DNA from: Aspergillus flavus
Lineage: Eukaryota > Ascomycota > Eurotiomycetes > Eurotiales > Aspergillaceae
Length of the DNA stretch: 64,000 nucleotides
Reading direction: 5' to 3'
NCBI RefSeq assembly: GCF_009017415.1
Contig: NC_092406.1
Coordinates: 3,720,001 to 3,784,000 of the forward strand
Of the stretch, positions 44,191 through 54,793 are shown piece by piece (positions within the stretch are counted from its first letter, which is position 1; every line of letters begins with the position of its first letter). A program made the position numbers and the translations under genes. The notes below the pieces were generated by a model. The model did no database searches, was not told the DNA's origin, and saw only the letters and a program-made list of their open reading frames with translations.

Positions 44191-45095
44191 ATGGCAAACG
44201 GCGCCGACCTCCGGACTCTCGTCTCAGAGCTTCACAACGCTCTCAACCGGAAACAGTTTGATGCTGCCAACGACCTCCTTAGCCGCGCAAAGCGCACCCT
44301 CCTGCTGCAGAATGCCCTCATCCCAACATCTTCAACATCACCTGAGCTGATTGCTCTCGCCCGGGAAGTGTTGGAGCTCGGCGCTCTGTCCTCCATCCGG
44401 CAAACCGACGCACCCTCTTTCACACGATACTACCAGCAGTTGCAACCTTTCTACGATCTGGAGAGGGATAGCGCTAATGCAGGAAAGGTGGACTTCAAGA
44501 CCAGCCAACGCAGCAAGATCACGGGCCTATACCTCCTGCTGTTGCTGAGCATGGGCGACAGCACCAGTTTCCACACAGTCTTGGAGGGTCTCGTTGAGGA
44601 GGCGAGTTTGAAGGGGAAGAGCATTGAGGACGACCCATGCATTAAATACCCAGTGGAGCTGGAGAGAAACTTGATGGAGGGAAGCTATGATAAGGTGTGG
44701 AGAGAGACCAAGTCGGAGAGAGTACCTTCAGAGGATTTCGGCCTGTTCTCTAATGTACGTGTCCCTGTTCCTTTCCTTGACCCTTTTGGAGCGTATGCTG
44801 ACTGTCTCGTTGATAGGTCCTGGTTGGAACCATCCGTAGTGAAATCGCCGACTGCTCCGAGAAGGCGTACCCCTCGCTCCCCATCTCCAACGCCAAGAAC
44901 CTTCTGTTCCTCGAGTCGGAGGGAGCGGTCATTGAATTCGCTCAGCAGCGCGGATGGGTGCTTCGTGATGGACGGATATACTTCCCTGTTGAGCCGGAGG
45001 CCGCCGCGCGGTCTGAGAAAGATATCCTGGTGGCCAGCACCGCAATCATCGAGAACGCAATTGGCTACGCTCGCGAACTAGAGACGATCGTTTAA
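44191..45095 (+). CDS. rpn12: 26S proteasome lid subunit Rpn12
   Basis: Non-ATPase subunit of the 19S proteasome lid (PSMD8). Two exons (44191-44754 and 44817-45095) join in phase to 280 residues. It has the helical-repeat N domain (LRTLVSELHNALNRKQFDAA, then LGALSSIRQTDAPSFTRYYQ and a QLQPFYD turn), the central YLLLLLSMGDSTSFHTVLEG and IKYPVELERNLMEGSYDKVW. The PCI-type C-terminal part (VGTIRSEIADCSEKAYPSLP, then NAKNLLFLESEGAVIEFAQQ and GWVLRDGRIYF) follows the intron. All expected segments are present; the call is firm. Confidence 0.95.
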
Positions 45096-45239
45096 TCTAA
45101 TAGATCTAGTCACGAATTTTCCTTTGCCTTTTCATCGGGTCCCGGGGGGTTATATCTTGTATACCGTCGCCTTGCATAATGAATTCATCGAGCGTATCCT
45201 TTCATGAACCTAAACGATATTTTATTTTGGTCGTTTCCT

Positions 45240-46683
45240 TTATACACTGACCCGCCACAAGCAGAGTCTCCGGTCGTAGAAACTACTCGATATACAGAGC
45301 AGTTCGGACACTTCCTTCCCCTGCAGATCATACCCGCCCTCTGGTTTCCACACATCAGACGCATAATTCATACTCTGATGCTCCGTAAACTCAGCCAACA
45401 CCTCAATATCCCACCCGGCATTCTCCCCAAGCGTCCGCGTAACCCTGACCACCCTCGTACCAGCATGCATACAACTCGCCAGCACAAGGCACCTCCACTC
45501 ATCACCCCCAGACAGGACACAATGCTCCGTCTTTAGCAACTGCAACCGCCAAACGCCACCCCCAAGACACACTTCCGCAAGAACATCCCCCCTCCGCGTA
45601 GCATGATAAACCCGTAAATACTCATCATAACTCCCCGTAAGCAGCAACGGCGCTCCACCCTCTAATTCCACCGGGAGAGGTAAAATAGCCGTAACACCAG
45701 CAGTATGATGACGCGCCCGATCATCATAATCCAACAACACTGATGACAGCAACTCCCCTTCACCCTCATCACCATCATCTAGACCAGAATCAGAATAACT
45801 CTGAAACTGCCGGGTATGCACGCCCCCAAAATCATCCCCGGTAAACAAGAATCTCTCCCCTCCATCCCCAGAGGTAGGAAACTCCGCCAAAGCAACAAAC
45901 CAAACCTCAATCATCTCCCTCACAGCAAAACACCCCACCTCCACAAGCGCATCGGCACCGACATCAGATACACCATCGGCTTCACCCGAGATACCATCAG
46001 GAGAGCCGAAAACCCGGGTCCGACCATCCGAGAACGTGACCGCGAACCCATCCGCATGAGCACCATTCAACCAAGACGCAGGCGTCCAGGCGAGGAATAA
46101 GGCCGGGATGCTCGGGTCGTCGTGGACGGGTTTGGTCCAGAGCGGGAGGATCTCGGGATCTTGTCCCGAGGGCGTGGTGAGTCGGAAGAGTGATACCGAG
46201 CCCGAGCTGGTGGTTATGGCGAATAGAGTGGGTTTGGAGGGGTGGAAGTGGAGGTCGAAGACTGCGGTGGGGAGGGGGATTTTTTGGATTTGTGTTCTTT
46301 TTTTTTTTTTTTTGTTAGTTTTCTTTTCTTTCTTTTAATTTGTTAAATGATGTGTAGGTTCTAAGTGAGGATAGGTGAGGTGAGGTGAGGGGAGGGGGAT
46401 ATAGATGGGTAATGAATAAATAGTGGGGTTAACTAGCTTACAGAGTATGCGTTTCCGGGTCTAAACGCCAGAGCTGGACACTGCCTGTTTTACTCTGTTT
46501 AACTGTATCGTTCGCTTCATCTTTTGTCTCGGTGAGGAGGTATGTGCCTATAACGATGTGGTTCGGGGATGCCGGACACGTTTGCAGACAGCTTGGGGGT
46601 TGATCCAGGTAAATTGTGGTCGCCGATTGAGGGGTTTGGGGGGTCATTTTGTTGATGTTCGTTGGCTCTATATTTAGGTGCAT
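45240..46683 (-). CDS. dph7: Diphthine methyltransferase/methylesterase-type WD40 protein Dph7
   Basis: WD-repeat protein needed for the last steps of diphthamide synthesis on elongation factor 2. Two exons (46442-46683 and 45240-46296) join in phase to 432 residues. Blades are recognised by SGSVSLFRLT, DGFAVTFSDGRTRVFG, FTGDDFGGVHTRQF and SYDEYLRVYHATRRGDVLAE. The signature HTAGVTAILPLP is followed by GGGVWRLQLLKTEH, CLVLASCMHAGTRVVRV and EFTEHQSMNYASDVWKPEG. The C terminus SFYDRRLCLWRVSV closes the propeller. A second ATG at 46647 could be the start. The intron's acceptor sits at the end of an A-rich run. Confidence 0.88.
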
Positions 46684-46991
46684 GTATGTATGAGGATCTG
46701 GAGTAAGATTAGAGCTATTTTTGTGCTGGGTGGAAATTCAATGTGGTGGGCGGTGAATTTTTTTTTTTTTATTTTTGGTTTGTTTTTATTTAATTTGGTT
46801 GTTGCTCGCTACGTATATATACTTGTTGGCCTTGGATTGATCTATATCTATCCGTGGACGAACAATAAATGTTCTCTTTTGTATGAGAGTGTACTCAGAG
46901 ATGCCATGGTAATAGCAGAGGATGTGAATTGAACACAAAGGAAATTCAATTAGTCTATAATAATAACTCGTCTAAGCTGTCATAATCCTTC
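46684..46991. other. Intergenic
   Basis: Short gap between the 3' end of the SSADH gene and the start of dph7. It has a T-rich run near 46759-46790. No gene seen. Confidence 0.55.
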
Positions 46992-48541
46992 CTACAACCG
47001 CGTGTACACAGTGTTGATGCCTCCCGTGGTAATCATCTTAACAGTCATGTAGTCGTCAACTCCATACTTGCTGCCTTCACGTCCCATACCGGAGTGCTTG
47101 ACACCGCCGAATCTAGAGCGTGTTAGTATCAATGTTTTGTAAAGTAAGGGTAAGGTGAAACTCACGGTGCTGGAGCGTCTGAAATAACACCAGTGTTGAT
47201 AGCAACCATACCAAATTCAAGTCTCTCCGAGACCCGGTGCGACGTGCCCAGGTTGCTTGTGATGAGATAGGACGCCAATCCGACCTCGCAGTTGTTCGCT
47301 CTCTGGACGACCTCATCCTCGGTCTTGAACGTCATCAATGCGGCCACAGGGCCGAAGGTCTCTTCCTTAGACACCAGCATAGAATCGTTGGCGTCGCCGA
47401 GGATCGTCAGCTCGTGGTAGTTCTTGCCGAGGGCAGGCAGTCGGTTTCCACCAAGAAGGACCTTTGCGCCCTTGCTCACGGCGTCCTTGATGTGTTCCTC
47501 CACCTTCGCCACGCCATTGGTCAAGGGTCCATGGGTCACGGAAGGATCCTCCAGACCGTTGCCCACCTTGAACTTGCTGACCTCCTCGACGAGACGCTGG
47601 GCGAAGCGGTCATAGATGCCTTCCTGCACATAGAATCGGTTGGCACACACGCAGGTCTGGCCGGTCACCTTGAACTTGCTGATGAGGGCGCTGGTGATGG
47701 CCGTCTCGATGTCGGCGTCGTTAAACACAATGAATGGAGCGTTGCCTCCAAGTTCCAAGCTCAGTTTCTTCAGGGTGCTGCTGGACTGCTTCATCAGCAG
47801 CTTACCGACTCTTGTCGATCCGGTGAACGAGATCTTCTTGATGATATCAGATTCGCACATGGCCAGACCAAGCTGGGGGGTGTTGTTCAGCGCAGTAACA
47901 ACGTTGAAGACACCCTTGGGGACACCAGCGCGCTCAGCGACCACAGCCATAGCGTTGGAAGCAAAAGGCGTCAGTCCATCGGACTTCATAACGACCGTAC
48001 ACCCAGCAGCGAGGGCCGCAGCGACCTTACGTGCACCCATAGCCAAGGGAAAGTTCCACGGAACAATCAAACCACACACACCAACAGGCTCCTTGATAAC
48101 TCGCGTCCGGCCAGCGGCGCTGCTGTGTGGGATAATATCACCGTAGATTCTGGACGCCTCCTCGCCGAACCACTCGAAGAAGCTGGCAGCAAACATGACC
48201 TCACCCTCGGCATCGCCCTTGGCCTTTCCATTCTCGGCTGTGATGATCTTACCAATGTCTTCCTTGTTCTCAACCAAGAGATCGGCAATGCGACGCAGGA
48301 TCCGGCCACGCTGACGGCCCGGCACCGATCTCCAGGTTGGGAATGCGTCGGCTGCGGCTTCGATGGCCACGTTCAGATCGTCGAGTGTGGATTCAGGGGC
48401 AACACCAACCTGTGCTTCGTTTGCGGGGTTCGTGACATTGAATGTGGCGTTGGAGTTGGAGGACACCCATTGGCCGTTGACGTATGAGCGTTCGACGAAG
48501 AGACTGGCGTCCTTCAGGATGGATGCGAATGATGATGCCAT
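46992..48541 (-). CDS. uga2: Succinate-semialdehyde dehydrogenase
   Basis: NAD(P)-dependent aldehyde dehydrogenase oxidising succinate semialdehyde to succinate, the last step of the GABA shunt. Two exons (47166-48541 and 46992-47112) join in phase to 498 residues. The N terminus [20 protein letters not shown] is typical. The coenzyme fold has [20 protein letters not shown] and [11 protein letters not shown]. The catalytic general base is E263 in LELGGNAPF, and the nucleophile is C297 in [12 protein letters not shown]. The short second exon ends [20 protein letters not shown], the SSADH C-terminal block. No mitochondrial presequence is clear. It is divergent from the epoxide hydrolase gene. 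Confidence 0.93.
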
Positions 48542-49148
48542 GGTTAATTATTTATTCTGTAAATCGCAATGATACCGATTGCGACTTGGGATTATGTAGT
48601 TCGTTGAGGATAAGGCGAGGGGTGTCCTTGGACTATATGTATAGACCTCCATCTCAGCCTATTCTTAAAACGGTAAGTCAAATGAGAGCTCGGGTGATCC
48701 GTAAACCCTGGGGAAGCACGGGGATCGGGAAGCCCTCCCGATTATCAATGAAATCCCGAGGGTAATCATAAATGACTTAGATAGGGTCCAAGTGCCGTGC
48801 CCCATACATCGGGACGGAGTTAAGATAATATTAACTTGATGACATTGCACGGTTTCTCATCTCAGGAATCCATTCTAAGGTTACATGTATGTTGGATCAG
48901 AACACGAAGGCCTGTCAGCTCTGCGATATGATATGACTCAATGTCTTCGTGGGAACCAATGAACAAGACTTGTTTTGTTGTATTAGAAATCAATCTTGTT
49001 TTGAATACAATTAATCATCATCTTCCCCGCATTCTTGCATGCCTATACAAAACCAGCACGTAGACTTGCCCTGTTGAGCATTTGATAATTACTTTCTATA
49101 TTCTCTACCACTTCACACAGTATTTCTGCGACCGTAGATAGACAAGCC
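48542..49148. promoter_or_regulatory. Shared upstream region, SSADH / epoxide hydrolase
   Basis: Region of 607 bp between divergent starts. I see no clear TATA box in either direction. No other gene. Confidence 0.4.
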
Positions 49149-50762
49149 ATGTCTGTACCGTTCAGCCAATTCCCCCCCACGGCGAGGATTACCCCACACG
49201 CCTTCAAGGTGTCCATTCCTCAGGAACAGCTTACCGATCTCCACACATTGGTAAAGCTATCAAAGCTAGGCCCTCGGACATACGAGAATTCTCACCCAGA
49301 CGCCCGCTTCGGCATCACTTCCGTATGGCTCACCGAGATCCGAGAAAAATGGCTTAATGACTTCGATTGGTATCATTCTCGACTGAATAGACTCAAGTAC
49401 CCACTTTCTCCAGAGCCGAGACCTGACTCCGCGTAGGAAAGCATGCGAAGCTCGGATCAACGACTTCCCTCAATTCAAAACCGAGATTGAAGATATCCAG
49501 CTGCATTTCGCAGCCCTCTTCTCCGAGAAACCGGATGCAGTGCCCATCGTGCTGCTTCATGGATGGCCTGGTATTGTAACATCTCTATCTGTTAGGTTTG
49601 TTTTGTAGACTCACAGGGCGTTGCTATACAGGAAGCTTCTTGGAATTTCTTCCTCTGCTCCAGCTGTTCCGGGATGAGTTCACTCCCAGCACCCTGCCGT
49701 ATCATCTCATAGTCCCGTCTCTGCCGGGCTATGGCTTCTCTTCTGGTCCTCCAGTGGATAGGAACTATACCACTCACGATGCCGCTCGAGTCATCGACAA
49801 ATTGATGAAGGACCTGGGATTCGAAAGCGGGTATATTGCCCAAGGAGGCGATATCGGAAGCCGGGTATCAAGATTTCTGGCAGTAGACCATGACAGCTGT
49901 AAAGGTTCGTGTTATCTGTCGAGCTATGTTTGGTTTCTCGAACGCTAACCACTGCACAGCGGTTCATTGTAAGTGATTCCGTACACTCAACATTAGTATT
50001 ACCTTGAGACCAACTGGAGAAGTGAACTTCTGTGCGATAGCGACACCCCCAAAGGGAGTACCTGAGGAGAGCCTCACTGCCTCCGAGAAGAAAGGACTCG
50101 GGCGAAGACAGGAATTCCTGACCTCGGGCCTCGCATATGCTTTTGAGCATGCCACTAGACCAAGTACCATCGGGCATATCCTCTCTTCAAGCCCTCTTGC
50201 TTTGCTCGCATGGTATGTCACATACACATGGTTTCCGTTGGTAGGAAAGGGAAGACGGGCGAAAAGTAATAGTCTGACCGAGGTCTAGGATCGGAGAGAA
50301 ATTCCTCACCTGGGTAGACGAGCCTCTTCCCTCCCAGACGATTCTGGAGTTTGTCACTCTGTATTGGCTGACTGACACGTTTCCTCGAGGGATTTACCCT
50401 TATCGAGAGGTATGAGTCGAAGACTGGTTTCGAGTTCGTAGGTTATCTGTTAGTGCTAATGCCTGGTTACCACCCATAGGAACTTCCCATATCCCCGGAA
50501 GGGAATCCCCTGCGGTACATTCATAAACCACTTGGGTTTTCCTATTTCCCTGTTGAACTTTTCCCCGTGCCCAAGAGCTGGGTTGAGACGACGGGGAATT
50601 TGGTCTTTTGGAGGGAACACCAACGGGTATGTGCATCGTATTGAGAGAGAGATCAATCTACTTACTATTGTTTAGGGAGGGCATTTCGCGGCTCTTGAGA
50701 AACCTAAGGAGTTAAAGGCTGACTTGGCGGAGTTTGTGGAGCAGATTTGGAGTAGTATATAA
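49149..50762 (+). CDS. Microsomal-type epoxide hydrolase (alpha/beta hydrolase)
   Basis: Hydrolyses epoxides to diols; detoxification or secondary metabolism. Eight exons (49149-49369, 49437-49570, 49632-49904, 49960-49968, 50023-50212, 50289-50409, 50480-50626, 50676-50762) join in phase to 393 residues. The N-terminal EHN domain has FKVSIPQEQLTDLHTLVKL. The oxyanion loop HGWPG is at 115-119 and is formed across a splice. The nucleophile is D192 in AQGGDIGSRVS and the base H368 in GGHFAALEKP, positions matching fungal enzymes. Exon 4 has only nine nucleotides and is needed to give the conserved KAVHLNFCAIATPPKG. Other splice choices there cause stops. Confidence 0.88.
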
Positions 50763-51237
50763 ATGGGGAAGTTTTTCGGTAGTTTCGATTATTTATCTCT
50801 ATCGGCGGAAATTTCAATCTACCCATTTATGAGTATGCAGGTGATATAGTCACGTTAATCATCCAGTCAGCTAGTCGTGTGTGTAATCAATACAAGATAC
50901 TTCACATACACAAAGGATTGTAATAAACCAAGTTCAGTCTCACTACTCCGTAAAGTGATACTAAATCCCCCAAAATACCAACTAAAAGATACCCCACATC
51001 ACACCACAGCAGATCACCCACTAGAAAGCTCTAGCTCCAAGCTATCGTGACAGGTGGGACTCACTAAACAAATAAATACAATAATCCAACCACAACCACC
51101 ATGTCCAACACATCGCAAAACCAATCCTCACGACATCATTCCACGCCGAGAATTCTAACCATATCTTAGCACACCCTCCACTTCTATACACCAAATCAAA
51201 TACCATACACAATCATCTTCTCCAGAACTCAACCACC
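50763..51237. other. Intergenic, promoter of DUF1917-like gene
   Basis: From 50985 the strand becomes C/A-rich (for example CCACAACCACCATG), a usual leader composition. No gene seen. Confidence 0.55.
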
Positions 51238-52336
51238 ATGCCACGAGCAAAACCACCGCAGCGCCAAACGCGCACTACTGATATGTCTATAATCGATAGC
51301 AATGAGTACTTTTCTGACGAGTCGAGTTTTTATGGTTCGTATATATCTCTTCCTATATCCTGCCTATACTAGTAGTTTATCTGTTTACAATATGACATCA
51401 TCCCTCACTCCCAAACAACAACAAAGACAATGAACTAACCAGAAACCAAAAGGCTCCGAAGACGAAAAATCCCGTCTAGAGTACCTTTCCCAAACCTACG
51501 ACCCAGAACCCTACTGGGAAAACATCCATCCAAAGCTCTATTCCACAATCCAACACGACTCCCTCGCAGCCTCTAAACAACAACCCATCCCAGAAACCAA
51601 CCCCACAACCAACAAACCCAAAACACACCCCAACACCAATATCCAATTCGAGCCTGAAACACCAACATCCACGACCTTCCACAACGCCCGAAAACCCAAC
51701 GAGGCTGTTCAGGACTTCCTTACCCGGTTACCGCCTTCTGTGACGGCGTCGGCGGATGTTGGGCCGTGGATCTATGTCGATAATCCCGGTGCAGGGCAGG
51801 AGGAGAAGGATATTGCGGGGTTGGTTGGTCGGGGGACGGAGATGTTGAGGGCGTTTGAGGCGAAAAAGGTTACTATTGAGGTGGAGATGGAGGGGGCGTC
51901 TGCGCTGGCGAGGGGCCGGAAGTTGGTGCCGTTGCGGCGGGGGTTGGAGGGGGAGATTTTTGCGTTGGCCAGGGAGACTGGGGTGGTTTCGGGGAAGTGG
52001 ATGTTGTTTCTTGGGGAGGAGGTTGTCGATCGTGTTTGGGGGATTGTTGTGGAGGAGACGGTGGAGGGGAGGTTGGGCGTTGCGGCGAAGGTGGCCACGC
52101 GTGAAGAGGGTGGGAAGGCGAGGTTGTTGGCTATCTATACAAAGGATTTTGGGGATGTGGAGGATGTGCGGAGGGTTTTGGAGAGGTTGGTGGAGGTGGG
52201 ATTGGTCAAGAGGGAGGAGAGGCCCATTTATTATAAGTGTGATGCTTATACTTATCTGGAGATTACGAGTGGGAATTCGTATGGCTTGAAGGCGAGTCTG
52301 TTTTCTAGTAGGGAGGTTCTGGAGAGAAAGGTTTGA
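51238..52336 (+). CDS. DUF1917 / UPF0696-like protein of eIF4E-like fold
   Basis: Two exons (51238-51334 and 51453-52336) give 326 residues. The N-terminal 130 residues are polar and probably disordered. The conserved part starts at VGPWIYVDNP and continues with EMLRAFEAKKVTIEVEMEGA, the ETGVVSGKWMLFLGEEVVDR strand-helix pair, RLLAIYTKDFGDVEDVRRVL and ends with YKCDAYTYLEITSGNSYGLK. The WIYV..SGKWM..YKCDAYTYL pattern is that of the DUF1917 family, related in fold to cap-binding eIF4E. Whether it binds RNA caps is unknown. The exon-1 donor is GTTCGT. Strong base-composition shift inside the gene: 51453-51720 is C/A-rich, while 51740-52330 is G/T-rich. Confidence 0.78.
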
Positions 52337-52776
52337 TTTGGTTTGTTCTGGGCTGATGTATTGTATATCTATGCATCTGATATGTGCAATGATTGATGAT
52401 CATGACGTTATGATCGGTCTGAGCTGCTTCTGCTCGCTGTCTGTATTTAACGTGATATGAGGTTGTGATTGTTGAGTTTAAGCCTGGATATGGCTGGTGC
52501 TTCCAAGCTCGACTTTCTCCTGGGCTTTCCCTTAATATCGAAGTGATGCCCGCAGCTGAACTAGGAACTATCCCGAGCCAGCAGTTGCTAGACGTGCCTA
52601 GAAGGTTTTCATGTTCGATCAACATGACCCTGCCGAGCAGTACTGGGCTATCCCGGTCTGTCAACAGCAGTGGATAGGGTTGATAGCCCAGCCTGAAAGC
52701 GTCCTTTCAGAGGCCAGCCGGCGAGCATTCGCAAAGGTAGCCCGCTGCGATAATCGGTTGTGACACAGTCAATCCT
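52337..52776. other. Intergenic, convergent 3' ends
   Basis: Between the convergent 3' ends of the DUF1917-like and VPS51 genes. No gene seen. Confidence 0.55.
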
Positions 52777-53652
52777 TCAGGAAGCTTCATCGCTCTTCTC
52801 CATAACCTTCTCACAAGCGTCCCGGAGCTCCTGGACACCTTTCACACCCTCCCACTTCTTGAGCAGCTCCCGCACCTCCTCCCAGTCTTTCTCAGCTTCC
52901 TCCCGACTGCCGTCCGCAACAAGCTTCTCCAGACGAGCCGGCGTACCAAGCACCCATCTCACCGTCTCCTTCTCAGCCTTCTTGCGCTCCACCTCATCCG
53001 ACGCTTTCGCCTCCTTCATTCGCCGTCTCTGCTCCTCCCCCTCCTGAATCAAACCCCCAGCCGTCTCCGCCACAAAAGCAATAGCCGGTCCCAAGGTCTT
53101 GGTCATAGTCAACGGTGCCCCGCGATCATCCATACTCTGCCGCATCTTCCCAATGGTCTCCACCGCCCGAATCAACTTCGAATAGTTATCATAGACAAGC
53201 GCCTTGCGCTCACTATCCAGCGTTTTAATATCCCCGACGAGCGTATTCTCCGCCTTCAGCACCGTCGACAGCGACGACGTAGCTAGGAGATGATTGACGT
53301 AGCGCTGGGCATCGAAATCGGGACTATCGAGTTCCGTCCCGGTCTGGACAACGGAAGGATTCGAGGTGTCTGCTGCGTCTGTGGGTCGGGGGATGCTGCG
53401 GGATCGTCTGGTTCCTGGCGTTTCTGCTGCCGAGGGTTTGAGATTGTAGTAGTCGCGGAGGGCGGCGCGGTTGCGGCGTGGGTGGAGGGAAGGTGAGACG
53501 GCGCGAGCTGTGGAGGGGGTCGAGCTGGCGCTGAGGCCTGGACCGACGTTTGTGTTGAGAGTGTCGAGAGATGGTCGGCGGGAGGATGCTGGGGTGGGCG
53601 AGTGGGCGCGTGAGGAGGTAATTGATGGGCGGGGCGAGGAGATGGTGGACAT
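52777..53652 (-). CDS. vps51: GARP/EARP tethering complex subunit Vps51
   Basis: Single-exon gene of 291 residues for the small subunit of the Golgi-associated retrograde protein complex. The first 75 residues are Ser/Pro/Arg-rich and disordered. The Vps51 domain follows: ALRDYYNLKPSAAETPG, then LDSPDFDAQRYVNHLLATSS and the long helix KAENTLVGDIKTLDSERKAL to VYDNYSKLIRAVETIGKMR. The C-terminal half is a charged coiled coil (EEQRRRMKEAKASDEVERKK). This block order is diagnostic. It is divergent from rmi1 with 234 bp between the two start codons. Confidence 0.93.
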   Translation of the reverse strand: MSTISSPRPSITSSRAHSPTPASSRRPSLDTLNTNVGPGLSASSTPSTARAVSPSLHPRRNRAALRDYYNLKPSAAETPGTRRSRSIPRPTDAADTSNPSVVQTGTELDSPDFDAQRYVNHLLATSSLSTVLKAENTLVGDIKTLDSERKALVYDNYSKLIRAVETIGKMRQSMDDRGAPLTMTKTLGPAIAFVAETAGGLIQEGEEQRRRMKEAKASDEVERKKAEKETVRWVLGTPARLEKLVADGSREEAEKDWEEVRELLKKWEGVKGVQELRDACEKVMEKSDEAS

Positions 53653-53886
53653 TTTGATAAATTGAGGGAGTCTAGTGAGTGTGTAGGTTCTGTATACTCA
53701 TATATAAACACAATGGAGAGGTAAAGAGAGAAAGAGAGGAGTGGTCTCAAGCTAAAAGAACAGCTAAGGTCAGGAGGTTAAGCGGTGGTCCGTTCCCCGG
53801 ATTTTGTTCCGCAGCGGAATGAAAATCAATTTAATTTCATTAACTACATACAATACATAACCCACTTCATTCCTAGGTCCTAAGTA
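53653..53886. promoter_or_regulatory. Compact bidirectional promoter vps51 / rmi1
   Basis: Only 234 bp separate the divergent start codons. It must hold both promoters and 5' leaders. No clear TATA box on the rmi1 side; TATATAAAC lies at about 53700-53708, on the rmi1 strand but within the vps51 leader side. Confidence 0.5.
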
Positions 53887-54618
53887 ATGGCCAACTCAGA
53901 AGAACAAATCGCCCTCCAGCTTCTGAGCACCAAGTCACTCCCGGTCTCAGCAGCATGGCTCAATAACTTCGTTGCCTCAACCGCGCACCAGCGCAACGTG
54001 CCTCTCTCGGCCTTGGCCCAAACTGCGTTATTCCGCATCCTCGCCTCGGATTTCAGAGATTCTCTCTCCACACGAACACCATCGTCACTCCTGCCCGTCG
54101 ACATCTTCGATCCCACCGTACAAGAAAGGCAACTCCAAGGCTCGATCCCTGTCCAAGTCCTCGATATCGAAGACATCGGCACAGGTCTTTGGAGCCAAGT
54201 AGAAGCCATTGAGCGCGTGGAACGTGGAGAGGCGATTCGAGGACGGGAGATAGTGCGGACGATTAACGTGGACGAAGACCCGGAGCAGAGTGCGGAGGGA
54301 ACCGGTGGTAATACTGCTTCTGCGCAGCCAGAGACTGGAAATAGCAATGGCCCGCACCGGTTGGTCGTTCAGGATGCGGCGGGGACGAAAGCGGTTGCTA
54401 TCGAGTTGAAGCGTGTTAACGGCATTGCGCTAGGGAAACTGCCCATTGGGGCTAAACTAGTGTTGCGCAATGCGACGGTGGCGCGTGGGATGGTGTTGTT
54501 GACACCTGAATCTGTGACGCTTCTTGGGGGAAAGATTGATTCCTTGGACCAGACGTGGAAAGAGGGAAGGAAGGAGAGATTGGTAGCAAGAATCACGGAA
54601 ATGCAGGGACAGCAGTAG
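53887..54618 (+). CDS. rmi1: RecQ-mediated genome instability protein 1 (Rmi1)
   Basis: Single-exon gene of 243 residues for the OB-fold subunit of the RecQ helicase-topoisomerase III-Rmi1 dissolvasome. The N-terminal helices (SAAWLNNFVASTAHQRNVPL, with TALFRILASDFRDSL) and the OB-fold are seen. The first strand set is GSIPVQVLDIEDIG and the conserved second half is RLVVQDAAGTKAVAIELKRV then GIALGKLPIGAKLVLRNATV and ARGMVLLTPESVTLLGGKID. The length equals a core Rmi1 without long animal extensions. It is convergent with ski3. Confidence 0.93.
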   Translation: MANSEEQIALQLLSTKSLPVSAAWLNNFVASTAHQRNVPLSALAQTALFRILASDFRDSLSTRTPSSLLPVDIFDPTVQERQLQGSIPVQVLDIEDIGTGLWSQVEAIERVERGEAIRGREIVRTINVDEDPEQSAEGTGGNTASAQPETGNSNGPHRLVVQDAAGTKAVAIELKRVNGIALGKLPIGAKLVLRNATVARGMVLLTPESVTLLGGKIDSLDQTWKEGRKERLVARITEMQGQQ

Positions 54619-54793
54619 GCTTGAGAACGGAATGGTCCGGTTTACGATTACATGGCCTGTCTTTGAGTAGTATCTGAGGTATGTCGGGATACTTCTATTT
54701 CATCACTCGTGCTCTAACTATAGTAGACATCTTGCAGGATGATCTGCTCGACTATCTACAAGCGCAACTTCTTGTTACGTGGAAGCCATCACA

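Noticed and set aside
47237..48487. 416-codon frame on the plus strand opposite SSADH
   Set aside because: It is the antisense of a GC-rich, strongly conserved dehydrogenase and shows no protein-like motif of its own.
5295..54618. pri1, exo1 and rmi1 as a replication/repair gene cluster
   Set aside because: They are spread over about 49 kb, among unrelated genes and on separate promoters. Their co-occurrence looks like chance.
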